NCBI GenBank assembly: GCA_029204225.1 | Contig: CM055103.1 | Location: 46,640,297 to 46,704,296, forward strand | Reading direction: 5' to 3' | From: Diphasiastrum complanatum | Taxonomy: Eukaryota > Streptophyta > Lycopodiopsida > Lycopodiales > Lycopodiaceae | Length of the DNA stretch: 64,000 nucleotides | Shown here: one piece after another, positions 46,801 to 57,451 of the stretch | How positions within the stretch are numbered: the first letter of the stretch is position 1 | Layout: every line of letters starts with the position of its first letter | The notes under the pieces: generated by a model | Seen by the model: only the letters and a program-made list of their open reading frames with translations | Told to the model about the DNA's origin: nothing | Database searches by the model: none | Made by a program: the position numbers and the translations under genes

Positions 46801-47852
46801 TGTGGGATGTTAATCATGTGTTTGAGAGGGAGTATCTTCAGAGGTTCAGATCTGAAGATGTTTATAAATGCAAAGTCCTTGATGTTTTATTGGAAGATCA
46901 AGATGTTGATCTTGAATTGCTTCATCAACACCAAGAGGCAAGTAGCAATTGGAAGCTAGTCAAAAGCATGAAAGGGGAGCCACATGGGCAAAGCATCTTG
47001 GATCTGTTTTTACAGGTCCTTGAAGGTTCAAGTAAGGTTCTTGGAGCAGCAAGGAAGTGTCCTTTTACTCTACCTTACTTGTTTAATCTCATGTATGAAC
47101 ATTGTCATGTCAATGTGTTGGAATTGTCAAAATTCAATGAAACTAGTTCCACAGTTTTGCATCTTTTGGATCTTGGAGATGGAATAGTTATCATTGCTGG
47201 TTTTTATGATCAAGTACATGCATTCATTCAAATTTCAAAAGATATGGAAGTGGTCAATATGTTTACTTTTGAGCAAAGTTCAAGATCTAGCATCCTAGTG
47301 TTGGCAAATTGGCAAATTGTTGACAATGTAGGATCAAGCGTTATATGCCAATCTTGTGGAGATACTTCAAGTATTTCAAGTTCAGGTTTTGCTCATTCAA
47401 ATGGAACAGAGAACACATCATTTTGGCATTCATTCACTCAAGGGCTTTCGTGGATTGGAGATCTACAAAGGCAAGGTGGTGATGGAGGTTCATTCATGGA
47501 GATACATGGTGCATTCACTATGGGCATAGTGGAATGTGGACGAGGCATGCAAACACCTGTTGGTTACTTTCACTTACAACTTGTTTGCTGCTGTTTTACA
47601 GAGAACTCAAAGGTGGATACATGGAGGAATCCTTTCATTGTTATTCTATGTTCTTTTACATGTATCTTGTTCACCATTCTATGTAAAATTGATGTAAGAA
47701 ATAGTGAAGCATCCTATATGGGCACTATTATCTATATCAATTATGTTGTACTTCATATTGTACATATTAGAACACTTGAAAAGAGATCTATCATCATGAT
47801 GGAGATCATTCTTAGGTTGGAGCAAAGTAGTGTTGTAAAACTAGCAAGTTAA
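43824..47852 (+). CDS. Copia Gag-PR-IN-(partial RT) polyprotein fused to a 420-residue unknown tail
   Basis: 1342 codons without a break. Gag occupies residues 1-240 (ESSERL start, UBN2-like middle). A Gly/Lys-rich patch is at 210-227 and the CCHC knuckle is Cys250, Cys253, His258, Cys263. The protease Asp is 309 (DSG). The integrase zinc finger is His442, His447, Cys476, Cys479, and its DD35E triad is Asp506, Asp568, Glu604. RT begins near 820 (KWIFKIKTNQDG, DYDETFAP) and is normal through QMDVTNAFLNGDLEEDIYM (903-921). After about 922 the family wording is lost: no YGLKQAPR, and only a doubtful VYDGD at 971-975 where YVDD is expected. RNase H is absent. The tail has a hydrophobic segment near 1269-1287. 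The start is the first ATG in the Gag context, matching the relic at 37558. Confidence 0.92.
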   Translation: MASNGGIMLESSERLSSSNYSTWKVRMESLLELNELMDIVAEIEERPLTLQEQQRFDKKAKRALHIIKMNVTNELLKEVGKCQSASEAWNALKKLFESKSTSRVLTLRRQIFSSRQREGESAHAFILRVKSLSDDLACIDENIKDGEIVQVMLNGLLNEHANLVQSFAIQRVLPSVVDLQEILLAEEHRLQSKLDGASLQGGGEEAFFTKGKFKGKGKGKGKWSKGGNFDHDDHSSSSSSTKNNKSKFKCFYCGIKGHFANECYKKKREQGERQGNFTIDEEEHNTCESLVMTSSLLANIDDNDPWWIDSGASSHMTRHKEYFTSLLSYEGEGNIIYTANDGQCDIKGIGTIPISLSTNRKANLENVLYIPSITKNLLSVSQMIDKGLDVEFIGDACLISKCGSLIAQGRRHGKLFKLDACVISNHEGCMAREQLTNQEVWHKRLGHLNFKSLEVMAKKELVLGLPKSLFANNSVCEHCALSKSHRLAYSRSTSRSKEAFQLVHSDIHSSSTTSNGGAKMYATFIDDFSRYTWIYLLKSKDEVFAAFVKFKNEMENQFNTKIKCLRSDNGGEYTSNRFKDFCIAHGIKREMSSPRTPQQNGVAERKNRTLCECAKAMRLHANLAKSFWGEALACANYLCNRWTSASLDGKTPHEVLYGRRPSVKHCRIFGCTCFVNITLDDRTKEDPSSKKGVFVGYSEVSKAYKVYIPSTKKVVISRDVIFHEENVSNVVDVDVDVPTNHHDVQDVLDEDGDATPKQTSRKTQRQRAKPSRLTYDEKGKQVVDNSNFAFLTSFDEPTCVGEAIQKKEWIQAMDHEHQALIKSNTWRLVKLPKDKKAIGCKWIFKIKTNQDGSINKYKARLVAKGYAQEYGIDYDETFAPVAKMVTIRILISLATLYDWDMWQMDVTNAFLNGDLEEDIYMEQLKWQFLQGKEDLVEVWFELKWAGFIRFDTQLHLLYFMLDRSVEIDLLVYDGDIVFTNYSERLKSSNDEILWDVNHVFEREYLQRFRSEDVYKCKVLDVLLEDQDVDLELLHQHQEASSNWKLVKSMKGEPHGQSILDLFLQVLEGSSKVLGAARKCPFTLPYLFNLMYEHCHVNVLELSKFNETSSTVLHLLDLGDGIVIIAGFYDQVHAFIQISKDMEVVNMFTFEQSSRSSILVLANWQIVDNVGSSVICQSCGDTSSISSSGFAHSNGTENTSFWHSFTQGLSWIGDLQRQGGDGGSFMEIHGAFTMGIVECGRGMQTPVGYFHLQLVCCCFTENSKVDTWRNPFIVILCSFTCILFTILCKIDVRNSEASYMGTIIYINYVVLHIVHIRTLEKRSIIMMEIILRLEQSSVVKLAS

Positions 47853-47854
47853 GT

Positions 47855-47865
47855 TGAAGAGGGAG
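47855..47865 (+). other. Polypurine tract
   Basis: TTGAAGAGGGAG-type purine run ending one base before the 3' LTR; primes plus-strand synthesis in this family. The same tract is seen at the minus-strand LTR ending at 6296. Confidence 0.85.
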
Positions 47866-48518
47866 TGTGAAAATTGTCAACATTTCCTAGCTAGTTTGAG
47901 GCCTAAATTGGCAATTTTTGTACATAGTTTTGGATCTAACCTTTCACACGTGTGAAAGAGACCTAGATACTTTTATTCTAGTATATATTTCATGTTGAAG
48001 AAGTCTCAAACTTCGGGACCTTCTAAATGACACTAAAATCATGTTATTTGGACATATAGGCCAAAATTGGCTATTTTAGGTTACTGGTGTCCTAAAATTG
48101 GGTCCTAAGTTCTAGAGAGAGGAGAGAGAGTCATCTCTCTCACCTATATTAGGCTGAAATTCGTGGAGAACAGGTTGGAGAAACCTTTTGTATGCTTCAT
48201 TGAGATCAATAGATCATTGTCATTGTTTCTTCCTCCATTGAGAGCATTGTTGTGTGTATTGTCTTCAAGCTATTGTGTATGATCTTAGGTGCTTTCCAAA
48301 AGTGATAGGCTGATGTATTATGGACTGTATAATGCTATTTTGCCCGCACTTGATGTTTATGGAAGTTTCCATTTGTGATAAATGCTTTTTGATCAAGTTC
48401 TTTGCATTCTAGGTAGCATAGAATGTGTTGCCAATTCCTAGCTTATGTAGTTTGGAGTGCAAGCATTCAAGCCAATGATCTTGGAGTTTAGATCCACTTA
48501 GGATCTGTATTTTTCACA
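47866..48518 (+). repeat. 3' LTR (653 bp)
   Basis: Differs from the 5' LTR by A-to-T (CTAGAATAT/CTAGTATAT), G-to-T (CTCTCGCACC/CTCTCTCACC) and GGGCCGC/GCCCGC (one substitution and one deletion). The palindrome is at 47941-47958. Confidence 0.97.
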
Positions 48519-48925
48519 CGCAATATCTCAAAAGAGCAGACAGAGAAGCAACGGGCTCAGGAATATTTCAAGACTCAACAGGCGGCCCTGGAATTGAAAG
48601 TCCAACAAGCAGACCAGCAGGTGCATGCCTTCTAGGCTGCCCTAGGTCAAATGGTAGCCGTAGCAGAAGATGAATCGCCGGTCTCTCAAAAGTTGCAGAG
48701 GAAGCGCGTCGAATATTACAAGGACCACTCAGGCCACGTGCTGCAAGCATACCAAGATCAGCGAAAACTTCATGACGTTGAGCTCCACACTAAGGATACT
48801 GAGTTGGCAACCCTATGTGCCACGTTCCAAGAAGACGAGCAAGCGCTCCAAGCAACAAAAGGCCAGTTAAGAACCCTCAAGAAGCAGTTCAAGGCCGTTT
48901 TAGAGTTTTCCACCGCTCTAGACGG
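48519..48925 (+). pseudogene. Coiled-coil reading frame, 3' part
   Basis: After the target duplication the frame continues in phase from 48524 with the same Gln/Glu/Lys-rich character (ISKEQTEKQRAQEYFKTQQ; LQATKGQLRTLKKQFKAV). One in-frame TAG at 48633, again one transition from CAG. The coil character ends near 48925 at GACGGTAATTTACC; a GT there followed by TTTTTCAG at about 48940 could be a small intron or just the end of the coding part. The frame stays open to 49304 but with hydrophobic T-rich sequence that does not look coding. Confidence 0.6.
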
Positions 48926-49319
48926 TAATTTACCTCTTATTTTTCAGTATTTGATTAGACTAGTTTTTTATTATTTTTGTCTGCCATTCTCGGCTTTCTC
49001 CCTCTCTAATTTTGATGTCATTCATTTTCATCAGATTGCATCGGAGGTCAATAAAAATAATTTTGTTTTTGTCATCTTTACTAGCTTTATCCAGGTTAAG
49101 GATTTCGGCTATTTTTGTTGCGAAACTTTTTTTGTTTCTTATTCGTCCTCTCTCTTCTTATTCGCGAACAATTATTCTGTCTTTGATTTTTCTTTTCGTG
49201 TGGAAGCTCTTACGGGATCCCAGACACTCGACTACGCATCACAGAACATATTTTATTCTAGCAATCAAGAGACACAATACAAGGCCAAGAGATACATGAA
49301 ATAGAGCGACTATATTGTC
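48926..49319. other. T-rich sequence, probably non-coding
   Basis: An open continuation of the coiled-coil frame, but with Phe/Ser/Ile-rich composition typical of translated T-rich DNA. Confidence 0.4.
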
Positions 49320-49640
49320 AGTTTGGTTTTAGAGCAAGATCGTCAGTGTCTCGCTCGTTGGCGGATTGACTCTCTACTCTTTCGCTGTGTTCTACTCGTT
49401 GGCAGACTTTCATGCACATCTACGGTATTTTGGCTTTCTTACTCTATTCGCTACGTCTCTCTCTGTTTCTTACAGATCTCTGTAAAATTCTCATCACTTT
49501 TTCTCTCTTTTTGGTTATGATCTAGAGAGGATCGTTTATACCTCTATTGTGTGGAGTTTACAAGATAGCTAAACGTAGAATCACAAGACTAGTTAATGCT
49601 AATCAACTAGTTAGTTAGTCTCCGTCGTTGTTATTCGTTT
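49320..49640 (+). repeat. Diverged LTR-like repeat, partner of 22860-23130
   Basis: Shares CAGTGTCTCGCTCGTTGGCG (49346 on) and later words in the same order with the inverse of 22860-23000. No terminal structure could be defined. Confidence 0.5.
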
Positions 49641-50442
49641 CAGTTGGGCATGAAGCCTATTGAACTGCCAGCTGGTAGTGTGAAAGATTTCTCTTCATGT
49701 GTTTTTGTTCTTTTCGTAGTTTTCATTTTGCGTCCATTTTGCATTTTGCGGTCCTGGAGGTGTGTTTACGATTTGCGATTTTTTGATTTTTTTTACAGTT
49801 TAATGTTTTTTATAAATTTTTTATACTAATTTAGCTAGCTTTGTTTTTTTAATTTTCAAGTTTTTTTTTCTTAATTTTGTATTGTCAAGTTCATGGAAGG
49901 GATGATGAGAAAGGAGAGCACAATTGAAGCACCAAATAATCCCATAGGCATTTGGTGCAGCATCAACACTTTTCAGCTATATATAGACTATAAAACTAGT
50001 TCATTTTGCAAAAATTGGGGCATGAATTTCCATTTTACTGAAATGTACTCCCAAAAAAATACTCTTCATTCTCTTTTAACCTTTATTATGGAGATCTGAT
50101 ATGGTCTTGACATGTGGCATAACATTTATCCCATAAGCATTTGTGGAATCTGACTATAGGAAAAAAAAAAAAACATAAATAACCCCCCTCCCCCCCCCCC
50201 TCCCACAATGCTTTTTTTTTTGTTTTCTGAAATTTTTAAGCTTTCTTATCTCCAAGCTCTTTTGTTTCAAATTTTCTAGCTCTTAAAATATGGTAAATTT
50301 TTTTTAATCCCATAAGCAAACTTTTCTTTCAAGTTTTTCCAAGTAGTTTTTGTCAAGTAAAATGGGAGAGCATAGAAGAATTAGAGAATGAGAGGGCCCA
50401 CCCACCGCAGCGGGTGAGCTCTCCCCTATAATTTATATATCT

Positions 50443-50481
<39 letters not shown>

Positions 50482-51109
50482 TAGTATCAGGTAAGCCCGT
50501 CGTTGACGACCTTGGGCAGCCGGTGATCTGGGTGAAAGCCGATGATTTGGATGGCGACCGATGGTTTAGGAGGAAAGTTGATGGGTGGCCGATGTATGTG
50601 TGTGCATGTACGTGAGTGCACGTGTTGATGGGCCGCCAACAATTTGAGATGATGGTGGTTGCTTGTGGTCGAGATGTGTAGATGATGCTCAGAGCGGGCG
50701 ATTGATGATTTACTTAGCCATCCTCCCCCTCCCTGTGGTTTGTGGCACAACATTCTTTTCAGTTTTTAATTTTTTTTGTGAGACGACGCATTGCGCGTCC
50801 TCCTCCATGGTGCCGAGAGAGTGGAAAATGTAAAGGGGGGCTGTCTTACCCCATAAAAAGGGAGGGAGACAGGGGTGAGAGAATGTAGCCCTCTCCCCCA
50901 CCATAAAAAAAGAATGTGTGAGAAGGCTAAATGCTCTCCTTCCTCCCTCCACTCCCCCCCACCCCTAAAAAAAAAAAAAAACATTTTTGTGGGGATCGGG
51001 AATGGGGCCTCTTTATTTTTTTGAGAGGAGGGGAGGGGGTTTGAAAAACTAAAGAGCCCTCTTAAGAAAACAACTCTCCCTCACAATCAGAGATCGAATG
51101 TGGCCGGAG
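49641..51109. other. Intergenic, with homopolymers and an (AT)n run
   Basis: A-run and C-run at 50161-50212, (AT)n at 50447-50477, and a GGTTTAGG/GATGATTTGG-type degenerate repeat (50500-50720). No gene. Confidence 0.5.
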
Positions 51110-51890
<781 letters not shown>

Positions 51891-53432
51891 ATGCCTTTCG
51901 GATGAATTGGATAGTTTTAAAGAAGCGAAGAGATCCATGGTGAACCTCTGATAGAGCTCTGGGTGGTCCATGAGACACTGTGACGGCTGGTCTGTGGCTT
52001 TCAGGTGAGTGTATATCTTTCTGTCTCTCTGTCTCTCTCCCTCTCTCCCTCTCTCTCTCTCTCTCTTTATCACATTGCGTAAAGATTAAGCAATCCGGAA
52101 CGTTCCGGAAATCAAATTCAGAGTTTTGTAAATCCAATTTCAGCTATAGTTCAAGACTCAATTTGTAAATCCAATTTTCGAGGTACATTTCGAAATAGTT
52201 TTGAGGTACATTTCGAGGTATTTTTGGAGACTTCAATTTTTGAGACACGAATATTTCAAGACTCGAGACTCGAGACTCGAATTTTTGGAAACTTCAATTT
52301 TTTGAGTCTCGAAATTTTGGAGACACGAAGCTCGAATTATTGGAAATTTCAATTTTTGGAGTTCAAAATTTTTCTAGATTCGAATTTTTGGAGTCTCCAA
52401 ATTTTCGAGACTCAATTTGTGGAGACAAAGTTTTGGAGACTCAAGACTCAAATTTTTGGAGGTATTTCGAGGTAGATTTTGAGGTTTTAATTTTTGGAGA
52501 TTCGAGAGACTCGAAATTTTTGAGTCTCCAAAAATTTCGAGACTCGAAACTCGAAATTTTCGAGACTCCAAACACGACACTCCAAATTTTCAAAACTCCA
52601 AAAATTGAAATCTCTAAAAATTCGACTTTCGAGTCTCGAGAAATTTGTGTCTCGAATATTTCGTGTCTTGCAAATGTCGTGTATCAAAAAATTGAAGTCT
52701 CCAAAAATACCTCAAATATACCTCCAGAAATTCGAGTCTTGAGTCTCCAAAAATTCGTCTCTCACATATTTTCGAGGTTTAACACATTTTTCACAACTAA
52801 TATGTGAAAAATACGAGATTTTTGAGGTAGAGAGATAATTTTTACGAGGTATTCTCGCGTTTCGAGGTATTTTCGCGAGATTTGCAAGGTTTCTCCAGGA
52901 TCTTTTCAAGTTATTTTCACATTTCAAGGCCAATTTCGCGAAGGCTTCGCGAAGATTTGCTGATCTTCACAAAAATTTTGTGGAAGAGATTTTTTCGCGG
53001 GATTTTCGAGATAGAGAGATTTTTCTCGAAATTTCAAGAAAGAAAGATATTTTGTTGCGAAATTTTTCTAGAATTTTTCGATTGCCAAATATTTTCTAAA
53101 GGGATTGTCCCTTTAAGGATTTTCGCGAAATTTTCGAGAAGCATTATAGGATTTTCACGAAAATTTCTCGAGTTTTTCGAAGCATCCCCCTCCAGAAAAA
53201 GTTTTCGCGAAATTTTTGAGGCCTCCAAAAAATCTTCATGAGGTATTTAGCGAAAGAGAGAATTTCGCGAGAAATTTTCTAGAGAGAGAGTTGGAATTTC
53301 TCGCGAAATTTTCGAGAGTGAATTGGAATTTTTCACGAAATTCTCTCAAATTTTTTGCGAATTTCGCTCTGTCGAAAATTTCGTGAAATTCTCTCTCTCT
53401 CGAAAATTTTAACTCTCTCTCTCTCTCTCAAT

Positions 53433-53435
<3 letters not shown>

Positions 53436-53517
<82 letters not shown>
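53436..53517. repeat. (GA)n microsatellite, about 81 bp
   Basis: Perfect GA run, preceded by a short CT run (53413-53429) and followed 142 bp later by a CT run. Confidence 0.98.
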
Positions 53518-53518
<1 letters not shown>

Positions 53519-53656
53519 AAAATTTTTGAGAAAGAAAGAGATAGAGAGAGAATTTTGCGAAACCTTAGAGAGAGAGAGAGAGTTAAAATTTTTGCAAAAA
53601 TTTTCGAGAGAGAATTTTGCAAAATTTTCGATAGCGCGAAATTTGAGAGAGATATT

Positions 53657-53774
<118 letters not shown>

Positions 53775-54076
53775 AATTTTCCACGAAAATTTTGCTAAAA
53801 ATTCCAACTCTCTCTCAAAAATTTCAAGAGAGAATTTTTCGTCGATTTTCGATTTTCGAGAGAGAGTTGGAATTTTTAGTGAAATTTTCGCGGAAGAGAA
53901 TTGTTCGCGACTCAAAAGAGATTTTTTCGCGGGATTTTCGAGCTAGAGAGAAAGAGATTTTTCACCAATTTCACTGAAGGATTCGACGATTTTCATGAAG
54001 GATTCCTCGAAAATATTTTCTGGAGGGATTGTCTCTTCAAACATTTTCACGAAAAGTTGTCTCTCTCAAAAATTTT

Positions 54077-54200
<124 letters not shown>

Positions 54201-54310
54201 ATTGTTCGCGAAATTTTCGAGAGAGTGAGAATTTTTCGCGAAAATTTCGCCTAAGAGAGAATCAGCTTCGTATCAAAATTTCGCAAAAAATACTCTCAAT
54301 TTTTTTGCGA

Positions 54311-54438
<128 letters not shown>

Positions 54439-55189
54439 TCGCTCGTCTACGAAAATTTTGCTAAAAATTTCATCTCTCTCTCGAAAATTTTACAGAAATT
54501 TTCGTGAGAGAATTTTTTGCCGATTTTTGAGAGAGTATTGGAATTTTTCGTGACTCAGAAGAGATTTTTTTGTGGGATTTTCGAGATAGAGAAAAAGAGA
54601 TTTTTCGCCAATTTGGCTGAAGGTTTCACCGATTTTCGTGAAGGATTCCTCGAAAATATTTTCTGGAGGGATTGTCTCTTCAGAGATTCCAAAACATATT
54701 TCGCGTTTCGAGGTATTGTCTCTTCAGGGATTTTCGCGAAATTTTTGAGAAGCCTTAAAGATTTTCGTAGAAATTTTGTGTGTTTTTCGAGCCATCTCTC
54801 TCCAGAAAAATTTTTCGTGGCGTCTCCCACTCGACACTCGACACTCAACACTTTCAAGGTATTTTTGGGGTATTTTCAAGCCAATTCGAGGTATGTTCGG
54901 GGGTATTTTTGGGCCATTTTTGGGATATTTTCGAGCATTTTCAAGGTATTTACTGGCCATTTTCGAGATTCAGTGATGTTCGTGAAACCTTCAGGGAAAT
55001 TTTGTGAAATTTTTGCGACATTGGCCCTCCCCCTCCAGAAAAATGCGACACTCCCCTCCCCCTCTTAAAAAATGCCTCCCCCTCCCAAACAATGTGACAC
55101 GTCGACTGGCATTATATGACTCAACTAGCTTTGAAAGTTCACTACAAGAATGATATGCAACAAGCACATTAAAAGGCACATAAGATTGT

Positions 55190-55470
55190 TGAATTTAGAG
55201 ACCTTCCATTGCCATAGGTTTGAAGGGTCAAAAAGGTTTAGTTGAAGGGCGGGAGGCCCTCTGAGAACAAGGAAGGGAGTGGACAAGAGATTGGTGAATT
55301 TAGAGACCTTCGATTGCCGTAGGTTTGAAGGGGCAAAAAGGTGGGCGGGAGGCCCTCTGAGAACAAGGAAGGGAGATGATTGCCATTTTGAAGGGGCAAA
55401 AAGGTTTAGTTGAAGGGCGGGAGGCCCTCTGAGAACAAGGAAGGGAGTGGATTGCCATCTCCAACCATTT
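55190..55470. repeat. Three-copy tandem repeat
   Basis: GGGCGGGAGGCCCTCTGAGA followed by ACAAGGAAGGGAG occurs three times (from about 55246, 55340 and 55420), each preceded by a TTTGAAGGGGCAAAAAGG word. Copies differ by small deletions and point changes. Confidence 0.9.
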
Positions 55471-56072
55471 GCTGGAGTCCATCTAGCCAATTAGCTTAAG
55501 TGCATGTTTTTGGCTCAACCAAAGAAGTGCCAAAAATACACTACCACAAGTTATAGCACTAAGGCTACCCCACTTACAAGTTAGCACTTTTCATTTTTGC
55601 TAAATGACAAGTGTGCTGCCCCAATTAGCCCCACTTAGAGTTAACTCACACAAGTTAGCTAATGGATTATTCAATTAGCACTAACTTGGACTAGACCATT
55701 TTGTGCTCCTCACTGACTGATGTAAAACAGGTTCATTAAGCTAAGGTGTGCTTCAATTATTGTTGCATCCAACTCCCAGGGTCCTCCAGTTGCCTTCATT
55801 TCTTCTCCTCCAACTGCCACAGTCCAATGTTTTGGCATCTGTGCCTCTTTGTGCTGCTGCACCTCTCTTCTCCTCCATAGTTGCTCCTCAGTTACTAACT
55901 TGTACGTAGGGCATCATCAACTCAATTACAACAAACGTAACAGAACGTAATCTATGGGGCAAATTTTCTTTTGACAAATTTTTGTTACACGCACCTTCCG
56001 GACTTCGGAGGGTGCACATAAAAAAATCTACTTTTTTTTACACTAAAAAAAAATTCCATCTCAAAAAAAACA
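55471..56072. other. Intergenic; tail-like sequence of a dispersed repeat at 55985
   Basis: TTACACGCACCTTCCGGACTTCGGAGGGTGC (55985-56014; a 10-bp stem with one mismatch) matches the word at 29483. A- and T-rich runs follow. No gene. Confidence 0.5.
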
Positions 56073-56226
56073 CTTCTTGGTTTCCAAGGGGAGGCTCGAA
56101 CCTGGGACCAAAGAAACTTTGGATGCCAAGCTAACCAGTTGAGCCAACCCCGTTGGGTCAAGTAAGGGAATGCTTCTTGGTTTCCAAGGGGAGTCTCAAA
56201 CCTGGGACCAAAGAAACTTTGGATGC
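56073..56226 (-). repeat. tRNA-derived SINE-like head with a 54-bp duplication
   Basis: On the minus strand TGGCTCAACTGG (56146-56135) fits the Pol III A box, and GGTTCGAGCC (56102-56093) fits the B box, 32 bp apart. The tRNA-like fold is incomplete (the acceptor stem does not pair), so this is not a working tRNA gene. The segment 56073-56126 is repeated at 56173-56226 with two differences; the second copy has a damaged B box. A T/A-rich tail and the GCACC hairpin lie on its 3' side. Confidence 0.5.
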
Positions 56227-57451
56227 GGCCCTTCGGCCCCAAAGCATACTTGTTGAAATTAGATAAAGAAAAGAGTCATTCTCTATATTTTTACAATTTT
56301 AAATTTTCACCAAGCGAGGAATCGCCTATACATCCTCGAGCTTTGGGGGCCTTCGCATATGGCATATACAGAAAAGGTTGGCCAGGAGTTTCTGATTTGT
56401 GTTTAGTACAAGGTGTAATGCAATGAGCCACATACTTCATCCTGCAGCTTATTGCTTAAACAAACGCTTACCGACATACATTCTGCCATCAGCTGTGCAA
56501 CAATTTCATGTCACTCCTTGAATGTGAATCCTATTTTTTGGAACAATGCAACAGTTTTTTTTAGAGTCATTTCACCTGCTGCATCCCTGCTGCCATTCTT
56601 GGCGATAGGGGAAGCTGCAAAGGGTGTCAGCAATAACCGAGACGCTAAATCCTTCTTTAAACAAATTAATAACCAGTTTTACGATCTAAGACTAAAGCAA
56701 ATGGGCGTGGGCTTTTGATTATTTAACTTGGACGAGATGAAGTCGTGCAAGAGCAAACTACCTAATTTACAAAAGCTTTCAGAATGTATGTCATGCCCAT
56801 TTCGAGAAATATGGAAAAACGTAACATCTGCTATGAAAAAAGAAACATCTGGAAGAGCTTGTGTGTGAGTTGCGATTGCAACTTCTAGGACTTATGAAAA
56901 GGTTTAACGGGCATGGACACACATGACGTAAATAGAATCTCAAAAGGTGCGCGATTCACAAGAATGCAAAACTGATCTGAATCACAACGGTGACACTTCA
57001 CTGATCATCTACCATTCTTTGTTCTTCCACGATGTTACGATATTGAAACTCGACCAAGAAATTAAGTTTTCAAACATTCTGTGTAGATAGAAATACTGCT
57101 AATAGTTCACAATAAGTAAGGACCTGTATATTATAAAGGTCCGAAGTGCTTAGAGCAACAGAAGTTCAATACGACCACGATAACAAAAAAGATTCAGCTT
57201 CCATCTTGAACTCAACAAATATAAAAAAAGGCTTCAAGCACCACATTTAAAACAGCTCTAGCTTTACATCCTCGAAGTAGGTCAGTCGCATTGTAAACAA
57301 GTTATGTAAATCCAACGAAACACGGAGGGAAGGTAATGAAACCCCGTTAGTGTTGAAGGTTTGGAATTAAGATATCAGCTATACGACTAGCATTCACTCG
57401 GCAGATTGTAAAAACCAAATGATAATTCTTGTAGCTAGATCTTGCATGCCT
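56227..57451. other. Intergenic sequence downstream of the ERF gene
   Basis: 3' flank of the ERF gene on its strand. No other gene recognised; the 88-codon frame at 56452-56718 has no family features. No clear AATAAA-type signal was seen immediately after the ERF stop. Confidence 0.4.

Larger units (their letters stand above)
41999..48518 (+). mobile_element. Young Ty1/copia element, chimeric pol, 6.5 kb
   Basis: Complete by structure: 5' LTR (41999-42652), primer site directly after it (42653), leader, one long frame (43824-47852), polypurine tract (47855-47865) and 3' LTR (47866-48518). Both sides carry the 5-bp duplication CGCAA (41994-41998 and 48519-48523). The LTRs differ at three substitutions and one 1-base indel in about 653 bp, so the insertion is recent compared with every other element here. 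The coding frame lacks a recognisable RT active site and RNase H, so it could move only with help from a related element. Confidence 0.97.

Noticed and set aside
48926-49304. Extension of the coiled-coil frame to 49304 as real coding sequence
   Set aside because: The frame is open, but composition turns Phe/Ser/Ile-rich as expected for T-rich non-coding DNA, and the heptad character stops.
55190-55470. CRISPR-like array
   Set aside because: Three imperfect, nearly adjacent copies without regular unique spacers, in a plant nuclear context; an ordinary tandem repeat.
56083-56155. A functional tRNA gene on the minus strand
   Set aside because: A and B boxes fit, but the acceptor stem does not pair and the anticodon loop is not regular; SINE-like origin is more likely.
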